A DNA stretch of 64,000 nucleotides. Source: Cytobacillus oceanisediminis. Its GTDB lineage: Bacteria > Bacillota > Bacilli > Bacillales > Cytobacillaceae. A model generated the notes under the pieces. The model worked only from the letters and a program-made list of their open reading frames with translations. It was not told the DNA's origin and did no database searches. The translations under genes were made by a program, and so were the position numbers. The stretch spans positions 5,023,001 through 5,087,000 of the forward strand of contig NZ_CP065511.1 of NCBI RefSeq assembly GCF_022811925.1. Direction: 5' to 3'. This document shows, piece by piece, positions 25,841-34,449 of the stretch (position 1 is the first letter of the stretch; each line of letters starts with the position of its first letter).

Positions 25841-25870
25841 AAAAACCCTCTTCTAAAGAAAGAAGAGGGC
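25841..25870 (-). terminator. terminator of the first SAM riboswitch
   Basis: On the minus strand CCCTCTTCT, a 6-nt loop, AGAAGAGGG, then TTTTTG. It is a standard intrinsic terminator placed after the first aptamer; its 5' arm is complementary to GGAGAGG at the aptamer end. Confidence 0.88.
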
Positions 25871-25891
25871 AGCATTTATCAATGGTCCTCT

Positions 25892-25988
25892 CCTTATCTT
25901 TCAAGCAATGCTTGCTGGATTTGGCACGGTACACGCTGTCCGCTGCCGAGGTGTCATAGGGCCAGTCCCTCAACCTCTCTTGATAAGA
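25892..25988 (-). promoter_or_regulatory. SAM-I (S-box) riboswitch, promoter-proximal copy
   Basis: Minus-strand landmarks: CTTATCAAGAGAGG (P1 start), GAGGGACTGGCCCTATGAC, TGCCAAATCCAGCAAGC, GAAAGATAAGG. It is a complete S-box about 200 nt 5' of the second one and has its own strong terminator. Confidence 0.93.
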
Positions 25989-26022
25989 AGATTTTTATTA
26001 TTCGGTTGTTAATATGCTTATT

Positions 26023-26052
26023 ACTTTACCACCATAAAGAAAAGGATGTCAA
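26023..26052 (-). promoter_or_regulatory. metNPQ promoter
   Basis: On the minus strand TTGACA (26052-26047), an 18-nt spacer, and TAAAGT (26028-26023) with TGG before it. The start point would fall about 30 nt upstream of the first S-box. Confidence 0.65.
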
Positions 26053-26062
26053 TCATTATTTT

Positions 26063-26983
26063 TCAAATATTTTCACTTGGCCCATTTTCATAAATTTCTG
26101 TTACTTTAATAGAGCTATCTTTACGGTGAATAATCATCACACCTGCCAGAGCGATCATACCACCCGCAATGGATAACATAGCCGGCACCTCTCCCAGCCA
26201 AATCCACGCAATAACAAACGCTATTGCTGGTGTCAGGTAAAGAGAGCTTGTCGCTTCAGAAGCCCCTCCTACGGACGCAAGAAAAGCGAGGGCAATATAT
26301 GGAATTACCGTTGGAAAAATCCCCAAATAGAGGACACTTAAAGTGGATTCGGCCGACGCATGAAAAATCTCATTACCAAGCCCAGGAAGATAAATCAGCA
26401 TAAAACTAGTCCCTGCCCATACCGTATATGATGTAAATGACAAAAATCCGTATTTATTTAAATATTTAGTCTGAAACACGAAATAGATGCTTTCTGAAAT
26501 GGAAGCAAGCAGGACGAATAAAATACCGGTTTGAATTTCAAGCCCGCCTCCTATACCAAGCGAAATAAGTGCGGCACCCGCAAAACTGACTGCGGAACCA
26601 GTCCACCTTACCCTTCCAAACCTTTCCCTTAAAAATAGAGCAGCCAAAGCAGCCGAAAAGATCGGAGTCATTGATACAATCAAGCTTGCCGGCCCGGCGC
26701 TTACTGTTTTTTCCCCAATGTTGAGTGCTGTATGATAAACCGTAAAACCAAGGAATCCAAGTATAAAAATAGCAGGAAGATCTTTTATATCCGGAAGACG
26801 CATCCTTGTCAGCAGTGCTAAGACACCAAGTGCAGCGGAACCTACTAAAAGTCTAAAAAGGGCAAGGTGCTCAGGGGAGTACGATTCAAGTCCAGCCCGA
26901 ATTCCCGGGAATGCGGATGCCCAGAGAATGATGATAGAACTATGTGCCCCGATAATCATTAGTTTTTTATGAGCCAATTTCAT
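26063..26983 (-). CDS. EamA/DMT-superfamily exporter
   Basis: A 306-residue membrane protein with ten hydrophobic segments in two EamA halves (about 10-140 and 150-285), in the drug/metabolite transporter family. It probably exports an amino acid or related metabolite. It is divergent from a MocR regulator, the arrangement of B. subtilis ycxC-ycxD. The start is unsure: ATG 26983 directly abuts AAGGGGG, while a TTG at 26977 would have better spacing. Confidence 0.83.
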   Translation of the reverse strand: MKLAHKKLMIIGAHSSIIILWASAFPGIRAGLESYSPEHLALFRLLVGSAALGVLALLTRMRLPDIKDLPAIFILGFLGFTVYHTALNIGEKTVSAGPASLIVSMTPIFSAALAALFLRERFGRVRWTGSAVSFAGAALISLGIGGGLEIQTGILFVLLASISESIYFVFQTKYLNKYGFLSFTSYTVWAGTSFMLIYLPGLGNEIFHASAESTLSVLYLGIFPTVIPYIALAFLASVGGASEATSSLYLTPAIAFVIAWIWLGEVPAMLSIAGGMIALAGVMIIHRKDSSIKVTEIYENGPSENI

Positions 26984-27108
26984 CCCCCTTATCAACATTT
27001 CCAGCCATTATCTGTGCTGCTTTTCATGATAGTCAATAACTGATACAATGTCCTCAACCAATTAGGAAAGAATTTTACCAGCCAATTTTCATGAAGGCGG
27101 TTATATAG

Positions 27109-28533
27109 ATGGATACAACACAATTGCCAAAATATCAGCAAGTTATTGAGACTATTAAAGAAAAGATTTCCAAAGGTGAATGGCCAATCGGAAGTAAAAT
27201 TCCAAGCCAGCGGAAACTGGCTGAGGAGTTTGGAGTAAACCGAAGCACAATTATCACTGCTCTGGAAGAACTTGCTGCAGATGGACTAATAGAAGGGAAA
27301 ACGGGGGTTGGCACTAAGGTTATTAATAATACATGGACTCTGCTCGCTTCAAGGCAGTCTGCCAACTGGAGTGAATATATCGATACAGGGATACACAGAG
27401 CCAGCGAAAAGATCGTTCAGGAAATTAATGACTTAGAAATGGATCCCACTTTTATACAGCTCAGCAAAGGAGAGCTTTCCCCTGAAATTTTCCCTGTGCA
27501 AACGATGAAGAAAGTTCTAAAGGAAGCTGCTGATGAATTGTGTGAACTCGGTTATGAGGAACCAAAGGGGTATTTGCCATTAAGACAGGCAGTCAGTGAG
27601 TATTTGGCAGCATACGGAATCTTCGCATCTCCTTCCTCCATACTTATTGTTTCTGGAGGGCTGCAAGCGCTGCAGCTTGTTTCACTCGGACTTGTGCAAA
27701 GAGGGGCACCCGTATTTCTGGAAAAGCCCTCTTACTTATATTCTTTACAGCTTTTCCGATCATCAGGCATGAATTTAAAAGGATTGCCAATGGATAAGGA
27801 GGGAATTATCACGAAAAGCATCTCTTTGAAGAAATACGAAAAAGGGAAATCCATTTTATACACGATTCCTTCCTATCATAATCCTACTGGAATTTTAATG
27901 ACAGAAAAAAGACGGAGAGAACTGCTTGATGTATGCAGAACAGAACAGCTGCCAATTGTGGAAGACGATATTTACCGTGAGCTATGGCTTGATGAAGTGC
28001 CCCCTCCACCATTAAAAGCAATGGACAAAAACGGCCAGGTCCTTTATATGGGAAGCTTGTCGAAAACATTGAGTCCCGGACTTCGAATAGGCTGGGTAGC
28101 AGCACCTGAACCTGTTATCGACCGGCTTGCCGATCTTAAAATGCAGACTGACTATGGTTCAAGTTCACTTTCACAAAGGGTAGCTGAAAAATGGCTGTCC
28201 ACCGGCCTCTATCAAAAGCATATGGAAAATGTACGTGAGCAGTTGAGAATTCGTCGTAATACTGCCCTAAATGCATTAGATGCTCACTTGTCCGGGATAG
28301 CAGAATGGAATTCTCCGGAAGGAGGTTTTTTTATATGGCTGAAAGTACCGTCTAATATTTCAATTCGAATCCTCTATCGGCAGGCTATTTCAAGAAAGCT
28401 GCTGATTAATCCCGGCAGCATATACAGTGACGGGCCGAATCATTTTATACGAATTTCATATGCTTATGCCTCTCTGGGGGAACTGCAGGAAGGTATATTC
28501 ATCCTTGGAGAGGAAATTAGAAAGCTCCAATGA
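27109..28533 (+). CDS. MocR-family regulator (GntR HTH fused to aminotransferase fold)
   Basis: A 474-residue protein: GntR winged helix (about 8-75, QRKLAEEFGVNRSTIITALEEL), a linker, and a class-I aminotransferase-like domain (about 110-470) with YHNPTG near 262 and the PLP lysine in GSLSKTLSPGLRIGW near 320. MocR proteins use PLP chemistry to sense amino acids or vitamin B6. Divergence from the EamA exporter, separated by 125 bp, makes that gene the likely target, as for YcxD. Two CCAATT elements in the gap could be part of its operator. RBS AAGGCGG. Confidence 0.9.
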   Translation: MDTTQLPKYQQVIETIKEKISKGEWPIGSKIPSQRKLAEEFGVNRSTIITALEELAADGLIEGKTGVGTKVINNTWTLLASRQSANWSEYIDTGIHRASEKIVQEINDLEMDPTFIQLSKGELSPEIFPVQTMKKVLKEAADELCELGYEEPKGYLPLRQAVSEYLAAYGIFASPSSILIVSGGLQALQLVSLGLVQRGAPVFLEKPSYLYSLQLFRSSGMNLKGLPMDKEGIITKSISLKKYEKGKSILYTIPSYHNPTGILMTEKRRRELLDVCRTEQLPIVEDDIYRELWLDEVPPPPLKAMDKNGQVLYMGSLSKTLSPGLRIGWVAAPEPVIDRLADLKMQTDYGSSSLSQRVAEKWLSTGLYQKHMENVREQLRIRRNTALNALDAHLSGIAEWNSPEGGFFIWLKVPSNISIRILYRQAISRKLLINPGSIYSDGPNHFIRISYAYASLGELQEGIFILGEEIRKLQ

Positions 28534-28660
28534 GAATAGTACCTAACAAGGTATCCTTTTCACAGTTGTTGGCATAGAGTGAAATTTATCCTATATGTCA
28601 ATCTAAACATGTATTGTATAATGATGGAAAAGTGCCATTTTCCAAAAGGAGGGACAGAAA

Positions 28661-30076
28661 ATGATTATGACCGAGAATCCTGCAGATTTATTCGCGGACA
28701 AAGTGGAAGCGAGGAATCTGCAGCTGGCCATTCAGCATTCCAGCGATGTGATTGCAAGAGTGACAAAAGAAGGCATTGCTTTATATGTCTCCCCTTCCTG
28801 CTTGCCGATGCTGGGATATTCGCAGCAGGACTTTTATCGAAGCAGCCTTTATACATACTGCCATCCAAATGACCGGGACCTTTTAAAAGATGCATTAGCC
28901 GAACTCGAACAGCTTCCGCAAAAACGGGAGACCTTTCGCTTCAGGCATAAGGAAGGGCATTATCTGTGGCTTGAAGCCAATTTTTCAGTCATTAATGACG
29001 ATAAAGAAATGATGTGCATCATCCGGGATATGACACAGAGAATTATCATGGAAGAGGAGATTCTTGAAACACAGGAGAAGTACCGCTTTCTGGTGGAGTA
29101 CTCCAAGGATACGATAGGAATGGTGACACAAAAAGGGATTTGGACCTACATCAATAATGAAGGAAAGAAGCTTTTCGGATTCACGAGCATCAAAGAGATG
29201 ATCGGCACCTCCCTCCACGACTACACTCCTCCTTCAGAACATTCCACTCTCGATGATTTTCTGCAAACAAAGCTAAGTGTGAATTTTGAGCTTAATCTGA
29301 TCCGGACTGACGGGCGAATGAGAAAAGCCGAAGTCCAGCTGATTCCAACCACTTTCAAGAACAGAAAGGTCTACCAGATCATTATTAAAGATGTGACTGG
29401 ACAAAAGAAGACGGAAGAAAAGCTGCAGAATGCTGAAAAACTTTCGGTTGTCGGTCAGCTTGCCGCAGGCATTGCCCATGAGATCCGCAACCCGCTAACA
29501 GCCATAAAAGGCTTTACACAGTTATTATACGAAGAACATAAAGGCGATTTCGCGGAGGTTATTCTTAATGAGCTGGAGCGGATTGAAGGCATCGTCAATG
29601 ACCTGCTCGTTCTCGCCAAACCTCAAATCACCGAAATGGAAGAAACCTGCCTGACAAACGTTGTAAAAAGTGTGATCACTCTTTTAAACAGCCAGGCAGT
29701 TATGGAGAATATCATGATCGAACTAACACAGTCACCCGGCGAGTTTTATGTTAAATGTGAAAAGGATAAAATTAAACAGGTGCTGATTAACATCATTAAG
29801 AACTCGATTGAAGCCATGCCGATGGGCGGGAAAATAAATGTGGATATCCGCCAGGAGGACCATTGTGTCATCATCAGTGTCGAGGATGAAGGAATTGGCA
29901 TACCTGAAGAACGCCTCGCCAAACTGGGAGAGCCGTTTTACAGCACAAAAGAAAAAGGCACAGGCCTTGGCATTATGATCTGCAAAAAAATCATTAAAAA
30001 CCATGGCGGAAACCTTTACATCCACAGCAGGGAAAATGAAGGAACAACGGTCCGGATTACTTTGCCGCTTTCCTGA
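28661..30076 (+). CDS. cytosolic PAS-PAS sensor histidine kinase (sporulation kinase KinE-like)
   Basis: A 471-residue kinase without membrane segments. It has two PAS domains (about 15-130, ending in IIRDMTQRI, and 135-250, ending in IIKDVTGQKK), HisKA with GIAHEIRNPLTAIKGF (phospho-His near 273), and HATPase_c with N box near 378, G1 DEGIGIPEE near 408 and G2 GTGLGIM near 434. This is the layout of the orphan kinases KinA/KinE that feed the Spo0F-Spo0A phosphorelay; no response regulator is adjacent. RBS AAAGGAGGG. Monocistronic. Confidence 0.88.
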   Translation: MIMTENPADLFADKVEARNLQLAIQHSSDVIARVTKEGIALYVSPSCLPMLGYSQQDFYRSSLYTYCHPNDRDLLKDALAELEQLPQKRETFRFRHKEGHYLWLEANFSVINDDKEMMCIIRDMTQRIIMEEEILETQEKYRFLVEYSKDTIGMVTQKGIWTYINNEGKKLFGFTSIKEMIGTSLHDYTPPSEHSTLDDFLQTKLSVNFELNLIRTDGRMRKAEVQLIPTTFKNRKVYQIIIKDVTGQKKTEEKLQNAEKLSVVGQLAAGIAHEIRNPLTAIKGFTQLLYEEHKGDFAEVILNELERIEGIVNDLLVLAKPQITEMEETCLTNVVKSVITLLNSQAVMENIMIELTQSPGEFYVKCEKDKIKQVLINIIKNSIEAMPMGGKINVDIRQEDHCVIISVEDEGIGIPEERLAKLGEPFYSTKEKGTGLGIMICKKIIKNHGGNLYIHSRENEGTTVRITLPLS

Positions 30077-30114
30077 ATTAAAGAAGCCAGATGCCTGAAC
30101 TGGCTTCTTTAATT
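30076..30114. terminator. bidirectional terminator, kinase / NRDE gene
   Basis: A perfect 15-bp stem (AATTAAAGAAGCCAG and its complement) with a 9-nt loop. Its right arm overlaps the stop codon of the convergent gene. Confidence 0.88.
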
Positions 30115-30864
30115 TTGGATGATAAACTCCTGGTCCTTCCCTCTATCCCCAATATGTACCCTTTCCTTATAAAAAATCTCTTCCTCTGACATAAGCATCA
30201 CTGTTGAACTCCTGGTTCCGTAGCCTTTGCTTTTGATAAATAAAGGAGACAGAATCCGCTCCCACTCAAGTGAAACTCCTGTTTTCGGAAGCATGTCATC
30301 AGGGGCAGGGTCTGCATTCTGGAGAAGTGTGAACAAGTCTTCGGTAAAATTCCCAGAAGCATGATTTATTATCTTAGATAAGCCCTCCTTCCCCTTTTTC
30401 ACCTTTGGCCACTCGGTATTCAGCACATGATTGCTGACCCCGTACACTCCTGGTTCAAGCTGCTCTAGTCTATCTTCCACGTTCGAATAATAAAAGAGCT
30501 CCTCCAAATTGCCCGCAAGCAGATTGTAGCCGGGATAGCTGCTGCGATGTTCAGATGCTATTTTCATAAAATCAGCAGGCGAAGCACTGCCTTTCAGAAA
30601 ATCCGCCACCAAATCTCCTCTTGACCTCTTGCCATCTGTCACTTCGTTCGGATCGCGGTAATTTGTAAGAGCTGCAAATCGTTCAGTCTTTGTGACACCC
30701 ATCCACGTCCCCATCTTGCTTAAATCGCGTCCAGCCAGAATAGCGGGATGGTCCTCCCAAAAATGGGCCGGTGCAGTGGGGCGCTCATAAAATTCATCGC
30801 GATTAGCGGCAACGATAAGCTTGTATACAGGATGGACTTTGTATGCGAAAAGGATTAAACACAT
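30109..30864 (-). CDS. NRDE/TANGO2-family protein
   Basis: A 251-residue protein of the TANGO2 (NRDE) family, with MCLILFAYKVHP at the N-terminus and the name-giving AANRDEF near residue 20. The second-residue Cys is the expected N-terminal nucleophile if the initiator Met is removed. The activity of bacterial members is not settled; animal TANGO2 has roles in haem and lipid handling. The ATG at 30864 is chosen to expose Cys2; the ribosome binding site is poor, and a GTG at 30873 is the alternative. Confidence 0.85.
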   Translation of the reverse strand: MCLILFAYKVHPVYKLIVAANRDEFYERPTAPAHFWEDHPAILAGRDLSKMGTWMGVTKTERFAALTNYRDPNEVTDGKRSRGDLVADFLKGSASPADFMKIASEHRSSYPGYNLLAGNLEELFYYSNVEDRLEQLEPGVYGVSNHVLNTEWPKVKKGKEGLSKIINHASGNFTEDLFTLLQNADPAPDDMLPKTGVSLEWERILSPLFIKSKGYGTRSSTVMLMSEEEIFYKERVHIGDRGKDQEFIIQN

Positions 30865-30943
30865 TTGGATCACTGCTTTCGTTTTATTTATTATTTTAAC
30901 TTTTCGGGAGGGAAAAATAAAAAATACCCACTTTAGTTATGTG

Positions 30944-31069
30944 AAATATTAGATAAATTCTAATACATGTTAGATCAGATAGAGATTATGCCAGATAAAT
31001 CTTTTAACATGCTAGAAAAAACCAACAAGTTGTAACATATTTGATGAATCATGTTAGATAAATATAGCA
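30944..31069. repeat. six-unit array with 21-nt period
   Basis: Units start at 30944, 30965, 30986, 31007, 31028 and 31049. The consensus is ACATGTTAGATAAAT at a fixed phase. Unit 5 is degenerate; the other five keep the AGA block in exact 21-nt register. It lies between the NRDE gene and the AI-2E gene. It has the same unit count, period and total length as the array at 21682-21807, with a different consensus. Confidence 0.7.
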
Positions 31070-31071
31070 AT

Positions 31072-31102
31072 AAAAAAAGCCCCTTTCTTAAAAGGAGCTT
31101 AA
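31072..31102 (-). terminator. terminator of the AI-2E transporter gene
   Basis: AAGCTCCTTT and AAAGGGGCTT on the minus strand, a 4-nt loop, then T7. Confidence 0.8.
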
Positions 31103-31107
31103 TCAAA

Positions 31108-32208
31108 TTAAGTAACTGCACCTTCCCTCGCTGTCTTCCTCGCCCTTAAAAATCTAACTGTATTCAAAACAATCGTTTTGGTCACAGCATAAGTAGGTAT
31201 TGCCAGGATCATGCCGAGGATACCGGCAAGATTGCCTGCAACCAGCAGTAGGATGATGATGGTGGCCGGATGTGTGTTTAAGGTTTTTCCCAGAATCAGC
31301 GGTGACAGCACATTCCCCTCTATCTGCTGGGCTATCACAATGACTACGACAACCAGTAAGGCTTTAGTCGGCGAGTCAAAAAGTGCGACGATTACAGCGG
31401 GGGCACCGCCAAGAAACGGCCCGACATAAGGGATGATATTGGTTATGGCAACAATAAGCGCCATGACTAGCGCATATGGCAAATCGATGATTAAATAGCC
31501 AATAAACGAAAGTGTTCCAACAAATAATGCCACTGTAATCTGCCCCTGGATGTAGGAAGAAAGAGTCTCTCCTGTTTCCTTAAGCGTTTTAACTCCCTCT
31601 TCCCTGTAAGAAGCAGGAAGAAACTTTGAAACAGCAGCAGGGAACTTATCTCCATCCTTAAACATATAAAACAGCAGGAATGGCACCGTTACAATTGTGA
31701 TCGCAATATTGGTGACCAGGCTGACAATTCCTGCTACCCCCTCCGTCACACGGCTTGGGAGGGTATTGGCATATTCCATAATGCGGGCTTCAATTTCTTC
31801 AAGCAATATGTAGTCCTGCGTCAAAAACCATTTAAACTCTTCAGTGTTAGACATTGAAGTAACAAAGTCTCTTGTCGTTTTCGCATACCCCGGCAGGTCG
31901 TTGAATAATTCAGTCACCTGTCTGCTGATAAGCGGAGCAATGTTGCCAATAACAAGCATCACTAAGCCGATAACAGCTGCATAGATGATTAATATCGCTG
32001 CCGTTCTTGGCACCTTGTAGCGCTGGAGCAATCTTACCAGCGGACTCAATAAGAAATAGAGAAATCCCGATATAATGATTGGAAAAAATAATGTTGACGC
32101 AAAAATACCGACCGGTTCAAACAGAAAGGAAATTTTCGTTGATACATAAATGATTGTTAAAATAATCAGCAATTGCAAAGTCCAGTACTGCAGTTTTTTC
32201 TTTGCCAC
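31108..32208 (-). CDS. AI-2E family transporter, GTG start
   Basis: A 366-residue membrane protein with about eight hydrophobic segments. The AI-2E_transport pattern is clear: the N-terminal pair, the central amphipathic loop with NDLPGYAKTTRDFV, and the C-terminal NIIPYVGPFLGGAPAVIVAL and LSPLILGKTLNTHPATIII blocks. Family members move peptides, signals or Na+/H+; the substrate is open. The GTG at 32208 (VAKKKLQYW) has AAAAGGTGA at good spacing, while the reading frame runs open upstream to 32286 without a ribosome binding site. Confidence 0.88.
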   Translation of the reverse strand: MAKKKLQYWTLQLLIILTIIYVSTKISFLFEPVGIFASTLFFPIIISGFLYFLLSPLVRLLQRYKVPRTAAILIIYAAVIGLVMLVIGNIAPLISRQVTELFNDLPGYAKTTRDFVTSMSNTEEFKWFLTQDYILLEEIEARIMEYANTLPSRVTEGVAGIVSLVTNIAITIVTVPFLLFYMFKDGDKFPAAVSKFLPASYREEGVKTLKETGETLSSYIQGQITVALFVGTLSFIGYLIIDLPYALVMALIVAITNIIPYVGPFLGGAPAVIVALFDSPTKALLVVVVIVIAQQIEGNVLSPLILGKTLNTHPATIIILLLVAGNLAGILGMILAIPTYAVTKTIVLNTVRFLRARKTAREGAVT

Positions 32209-32328
32209 AATGTCACCTTTTTTCCTTTTATTAATTAAATAAAGAATACCACATTGGTGTTCCCTTCTACTATTATGAGATAACACTATATACGTATAGC
32301 CTTTCTGAATGGTTTCAAAAATAGACCA

Positions 32329-32365
32329 AAAAAAACAGCGCCTCCTGAATGGACGCTGTTTTTTT
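32329..32365 (-). terminator. terminator of the 32377-32934 gene
   Basis: AAAAACAGCG and CGCTGTTTTT form a perfect stem across a 13-nt loop, with T7 on the minus strand. Confidence 0.8.
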
Positions 32366-32376
32366 ATTTATGATGG

Positions 32377-32934
32377 TCATTTTTTACACCCGCAATCTTT
32401 TCCCTCACATGGAACGAAGTCTTTATAGCGGAACAATAAGGCTGAATCTGCCTGCTCAAGGCCTGGCTCTTCGGGATTAAAAATACTTCCGCCGGCAACG
32501 GAAATTTCCAGAAGACCGCACACCGGTTCACCTGTATGCTCACTTAATTTAAAATCTCCTTTTGCTCTTACCCGGTAGACAGCATTCGCCTCACCTTCGC
32601 CTATCATTATCCCGCCTGGAATATCCCTTTCAATCCTTGTACACGTATGGGGCTGCAGTTCATGTGTCCCCAGATTGATTTCTGTCTCGGGTATATTTTT
32701 GAACACACGAATTCCATTTTTATCATAAGATGAATATTCAGGCTGCAGGCAAACGCCAAGCACAACAGAAGCCCTTAGTTTTTGATTGGTCGGATTTTTA
32801 AGGATAATGATCAGCCTTTCATTATCACGGCCAATTTGTATTTCGGAATCTGCTTCCATCGGAATTAGAAAAGGGCCTGTTGTAATCTCTGCCCCTGGTG
32901 ATTCCTTCTGGCTATTTTCATAACTTCTTAGCAT
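32377..32934 (-). CDS. hypothetical protein, cysteine-rich C-terminus
   Basis: A 185-residue soluble protein without signal peptide. Beta-rich composition (RLIIILKNPTNQKLRASVVLGVC) and a C-terminal CEGKDCGCKK metal-binding-like tail are the visible features. I do not recognise the family; the beta-strand pattern is reminiscent of spore-surface or coat-associated proteins, but that is only an impression. The ATG at 32934 is 9 nt from AAAGGAG; a TTG at 32940 is too close. It is monocistronic and next to a MITE-like element. Confidence 0.65.
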   Translation of the reverse strand: MLRSYENSQKESPGAEITTGPFLIPMEADSEIQIGRDNERLIIILKNPTNQKLRASVVLGVCLQPEYSSYDKNGIRVFKNIPETEINLGTHELQPHTCTRIERDIPGGIMIGEGEANAVYRVRAKGDFKLSEHTGEPVCGLLEISVAGGSIFNPEEPGLEQADSALLFRYKDFVPCEGKDCGCKK

Positions 32935-32958
32935 AACCAAACGCTCCTTTTTATTTTT

Positions 32959-33198
32959 GGCTTTGTTAAAGGTTATTGTTGATTTTGCATCCTGCTGATT
33001 GGAGCGGAAGGCGCGAGCTCCCCGGAAATGCTATCGGATTTCGTTCGTGCAGTGTTTAACTCAGAGATGCTTATTCAATCCTGCTAGAATAGCGTGTCAG
33101 CGGGAGACCCCGCAGGTGCAAATGCACCGAGGAGCATTGGACCGCCCTCTGAACGCTTGAGGCCTCGTGCTGAAATCAACGGGTAAATTAACAGAGCC
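32959..33198 (+). mobile_element. MITE-like element, copy A (240 bp)
   Basis: Terminal inverted repeats GGCTTTGTTAA (left) and TTAACAGAGCC (right). It is flanked by TTATTTTT (32951-32958) and TTATTTTC (33199-33206), an 8-bp target duplication with one mismatch. The interior is strongly palindromic (GATTGGAGCGGAAGG to GCTGAAATCAAC) and codes for nothing. It is homologous to copy B at 38992-39232 in inverted orientation. 8-bp duplications and GGCTCTGTTAA-like ends resemble ISL3-type elements, but no transposase is present. Confidence 0.78.
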
Positions 33199-33324
33199 TT
33201 ATTTTCTTGCTGCTCCCCTTTCTAATATTAAATTCATTGTGATGATAATCTGAGCAGGCGAATATAATAGTTTATTTAATAAATATCTTCTAAATCACCA
33301 ATTGAAGACTAAGGAGGCTGCAGG

Positions 33325-34434
33325 ATGAGAATCGGAATTAATCTCCTCAATCTATCTCAAGACCGGTTTGGAGGGGTTGAACAATATATAACGAATTTAA
33401 TTGGCCATATGGCTGACAGCGGAGAAAATCTTACCCTGTTCCTTTTTCTTAAGCGGAAGCTGAAAAACGTTTTTCCCCAACATGAAAAAATAAAAACAAT
33501 TCGGTTCCGGAAGTTAATGGATTCTGCTGATGTTTATGATGCCATCAAAAAATGCAAGCTGGACCTTTGGTTTTGCCCATTACACAGATCGTATCTCCCA
33601 AGTGTCCCTGTTCCGACTGTGGCAACGATTCATGATGTACTTCATACGGAATATCCGGACTTTGTCCCTGGCGGATTAGAAGAGAATAATCGCTATTATG
33701 GACAATATACAGCTTCGTTCGATGCTGTCATTACAGTTTCGGATTTTTCCAAGGGTGCCATAGCCCGTCAGCTCTCCATTCCAGAGAGAAAAATTCATGT
33801 CATTCCCCTAAATGCACCAGCCATATTTGATCAAGCACCAGCGAAAATCACAATGAAAGGAGTGAAACAAAGATATCAATTGCCCGATACTTACGCCATA
33901 TATCCTTCAAGCTATAATCCGCACAAAAACCATCTGAATCTGCTAAAGGCCATTCTGATCCTGAGGAAAAAATACAATACCACCATACCGCTTGTCCTGA
34001 CAGGCTATGCAGATAAAAGCAATGGAGTTTATCAATCTGTTTTGCAATTTATAAGAGAACGTTCTTTAGAAAAACAGGTTTGGGTTCTGGGGTACGTTCC
34101 CCCTGAAGAAATGCCTTCACTTTATTGGAACTCAAGCTTTTTGGTCTTTCCTTCCCTATATGAAGGATTTGGCATTCCCCTGGTGGAGGCGTTTAAAACA
34201 AAAACACCGATCGTTTGCTCAAACAAGGGAAGCATCCCTGAAATCACAGACCACGCGGCTCTTTATTTTAATCCTGAAAATCCTGAAGAGATTGCTTTAA
34301 AAATGATGGAGCTGTTAAATCCTTTAACAAGAAAACAGCTTAGCGAAAAGAGCAGTCTTAGGTCACGGCATTTTTCCTGGAAAAAGACTGCCGCAGAAAC
34401 GATGAAAGTTTTTCGGAGTGTGACCCGGAACTAA
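33325..34434 (+). CDS. family 4 glycosyltransferase
   Basis: A 369-residue GT-B enzyme. N-terminal acceptor domain (MRIGINLLNL, FGGVEQYITN near 17), donor domain with YPSSYNPHKNH near 193, and the E-x7-E motif in YEGFGIPLVEAF near 283. Such enzymes add a sugar, often mannose, from a nucleotide donor to a surface glycan. It is the first plus-strand gene of the glycan island; RBS AAGGAGG. With GDP-mannose enzymes encoded in the same island, GDP-mannose is a plausible donor (inference). Confidence 0.88.
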   Translation: MRIGINLLNLSQDRFGGVEQYITNLIGHMADSGENLTLFLFLKRKLKNVFPQHEKIKTIRFRKLMDSADVYDAIKKCKLDLWFCPLHRSYLPSVPVPTVATIHDVLHTEYPDFVPGGLEENNRYYGQYTASFDAVITVSDFSKGAIARQLSIPERKIHVIPLNAPAIFDQAPAKITMKGVKQRYQLPDTYAIYPSSYNPHKNHLNLLKAILILRKKYNTTIPLVLTGYADKSNGVYQSVLQFIRERSLEKQVWVLGYVPPEEMPSLYWNSSFLVFPSLYEGFGIPLVEAFKTKTPIVCSNKGSIPEITDHAALYFNPENPEEIALKMMELLNPLTRKQLSEKSSLRSRHFSWKKTAAETMKVFRSVTRN

Positions 34435-34449
34435 TGAAGAGGAGGGGAA

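Noticed and set aside
32959..33198. Complete insertion sequence
   Set aside because: The element has terminal repeats and a target duplication but no transposase, so it is listed as MITE-like.
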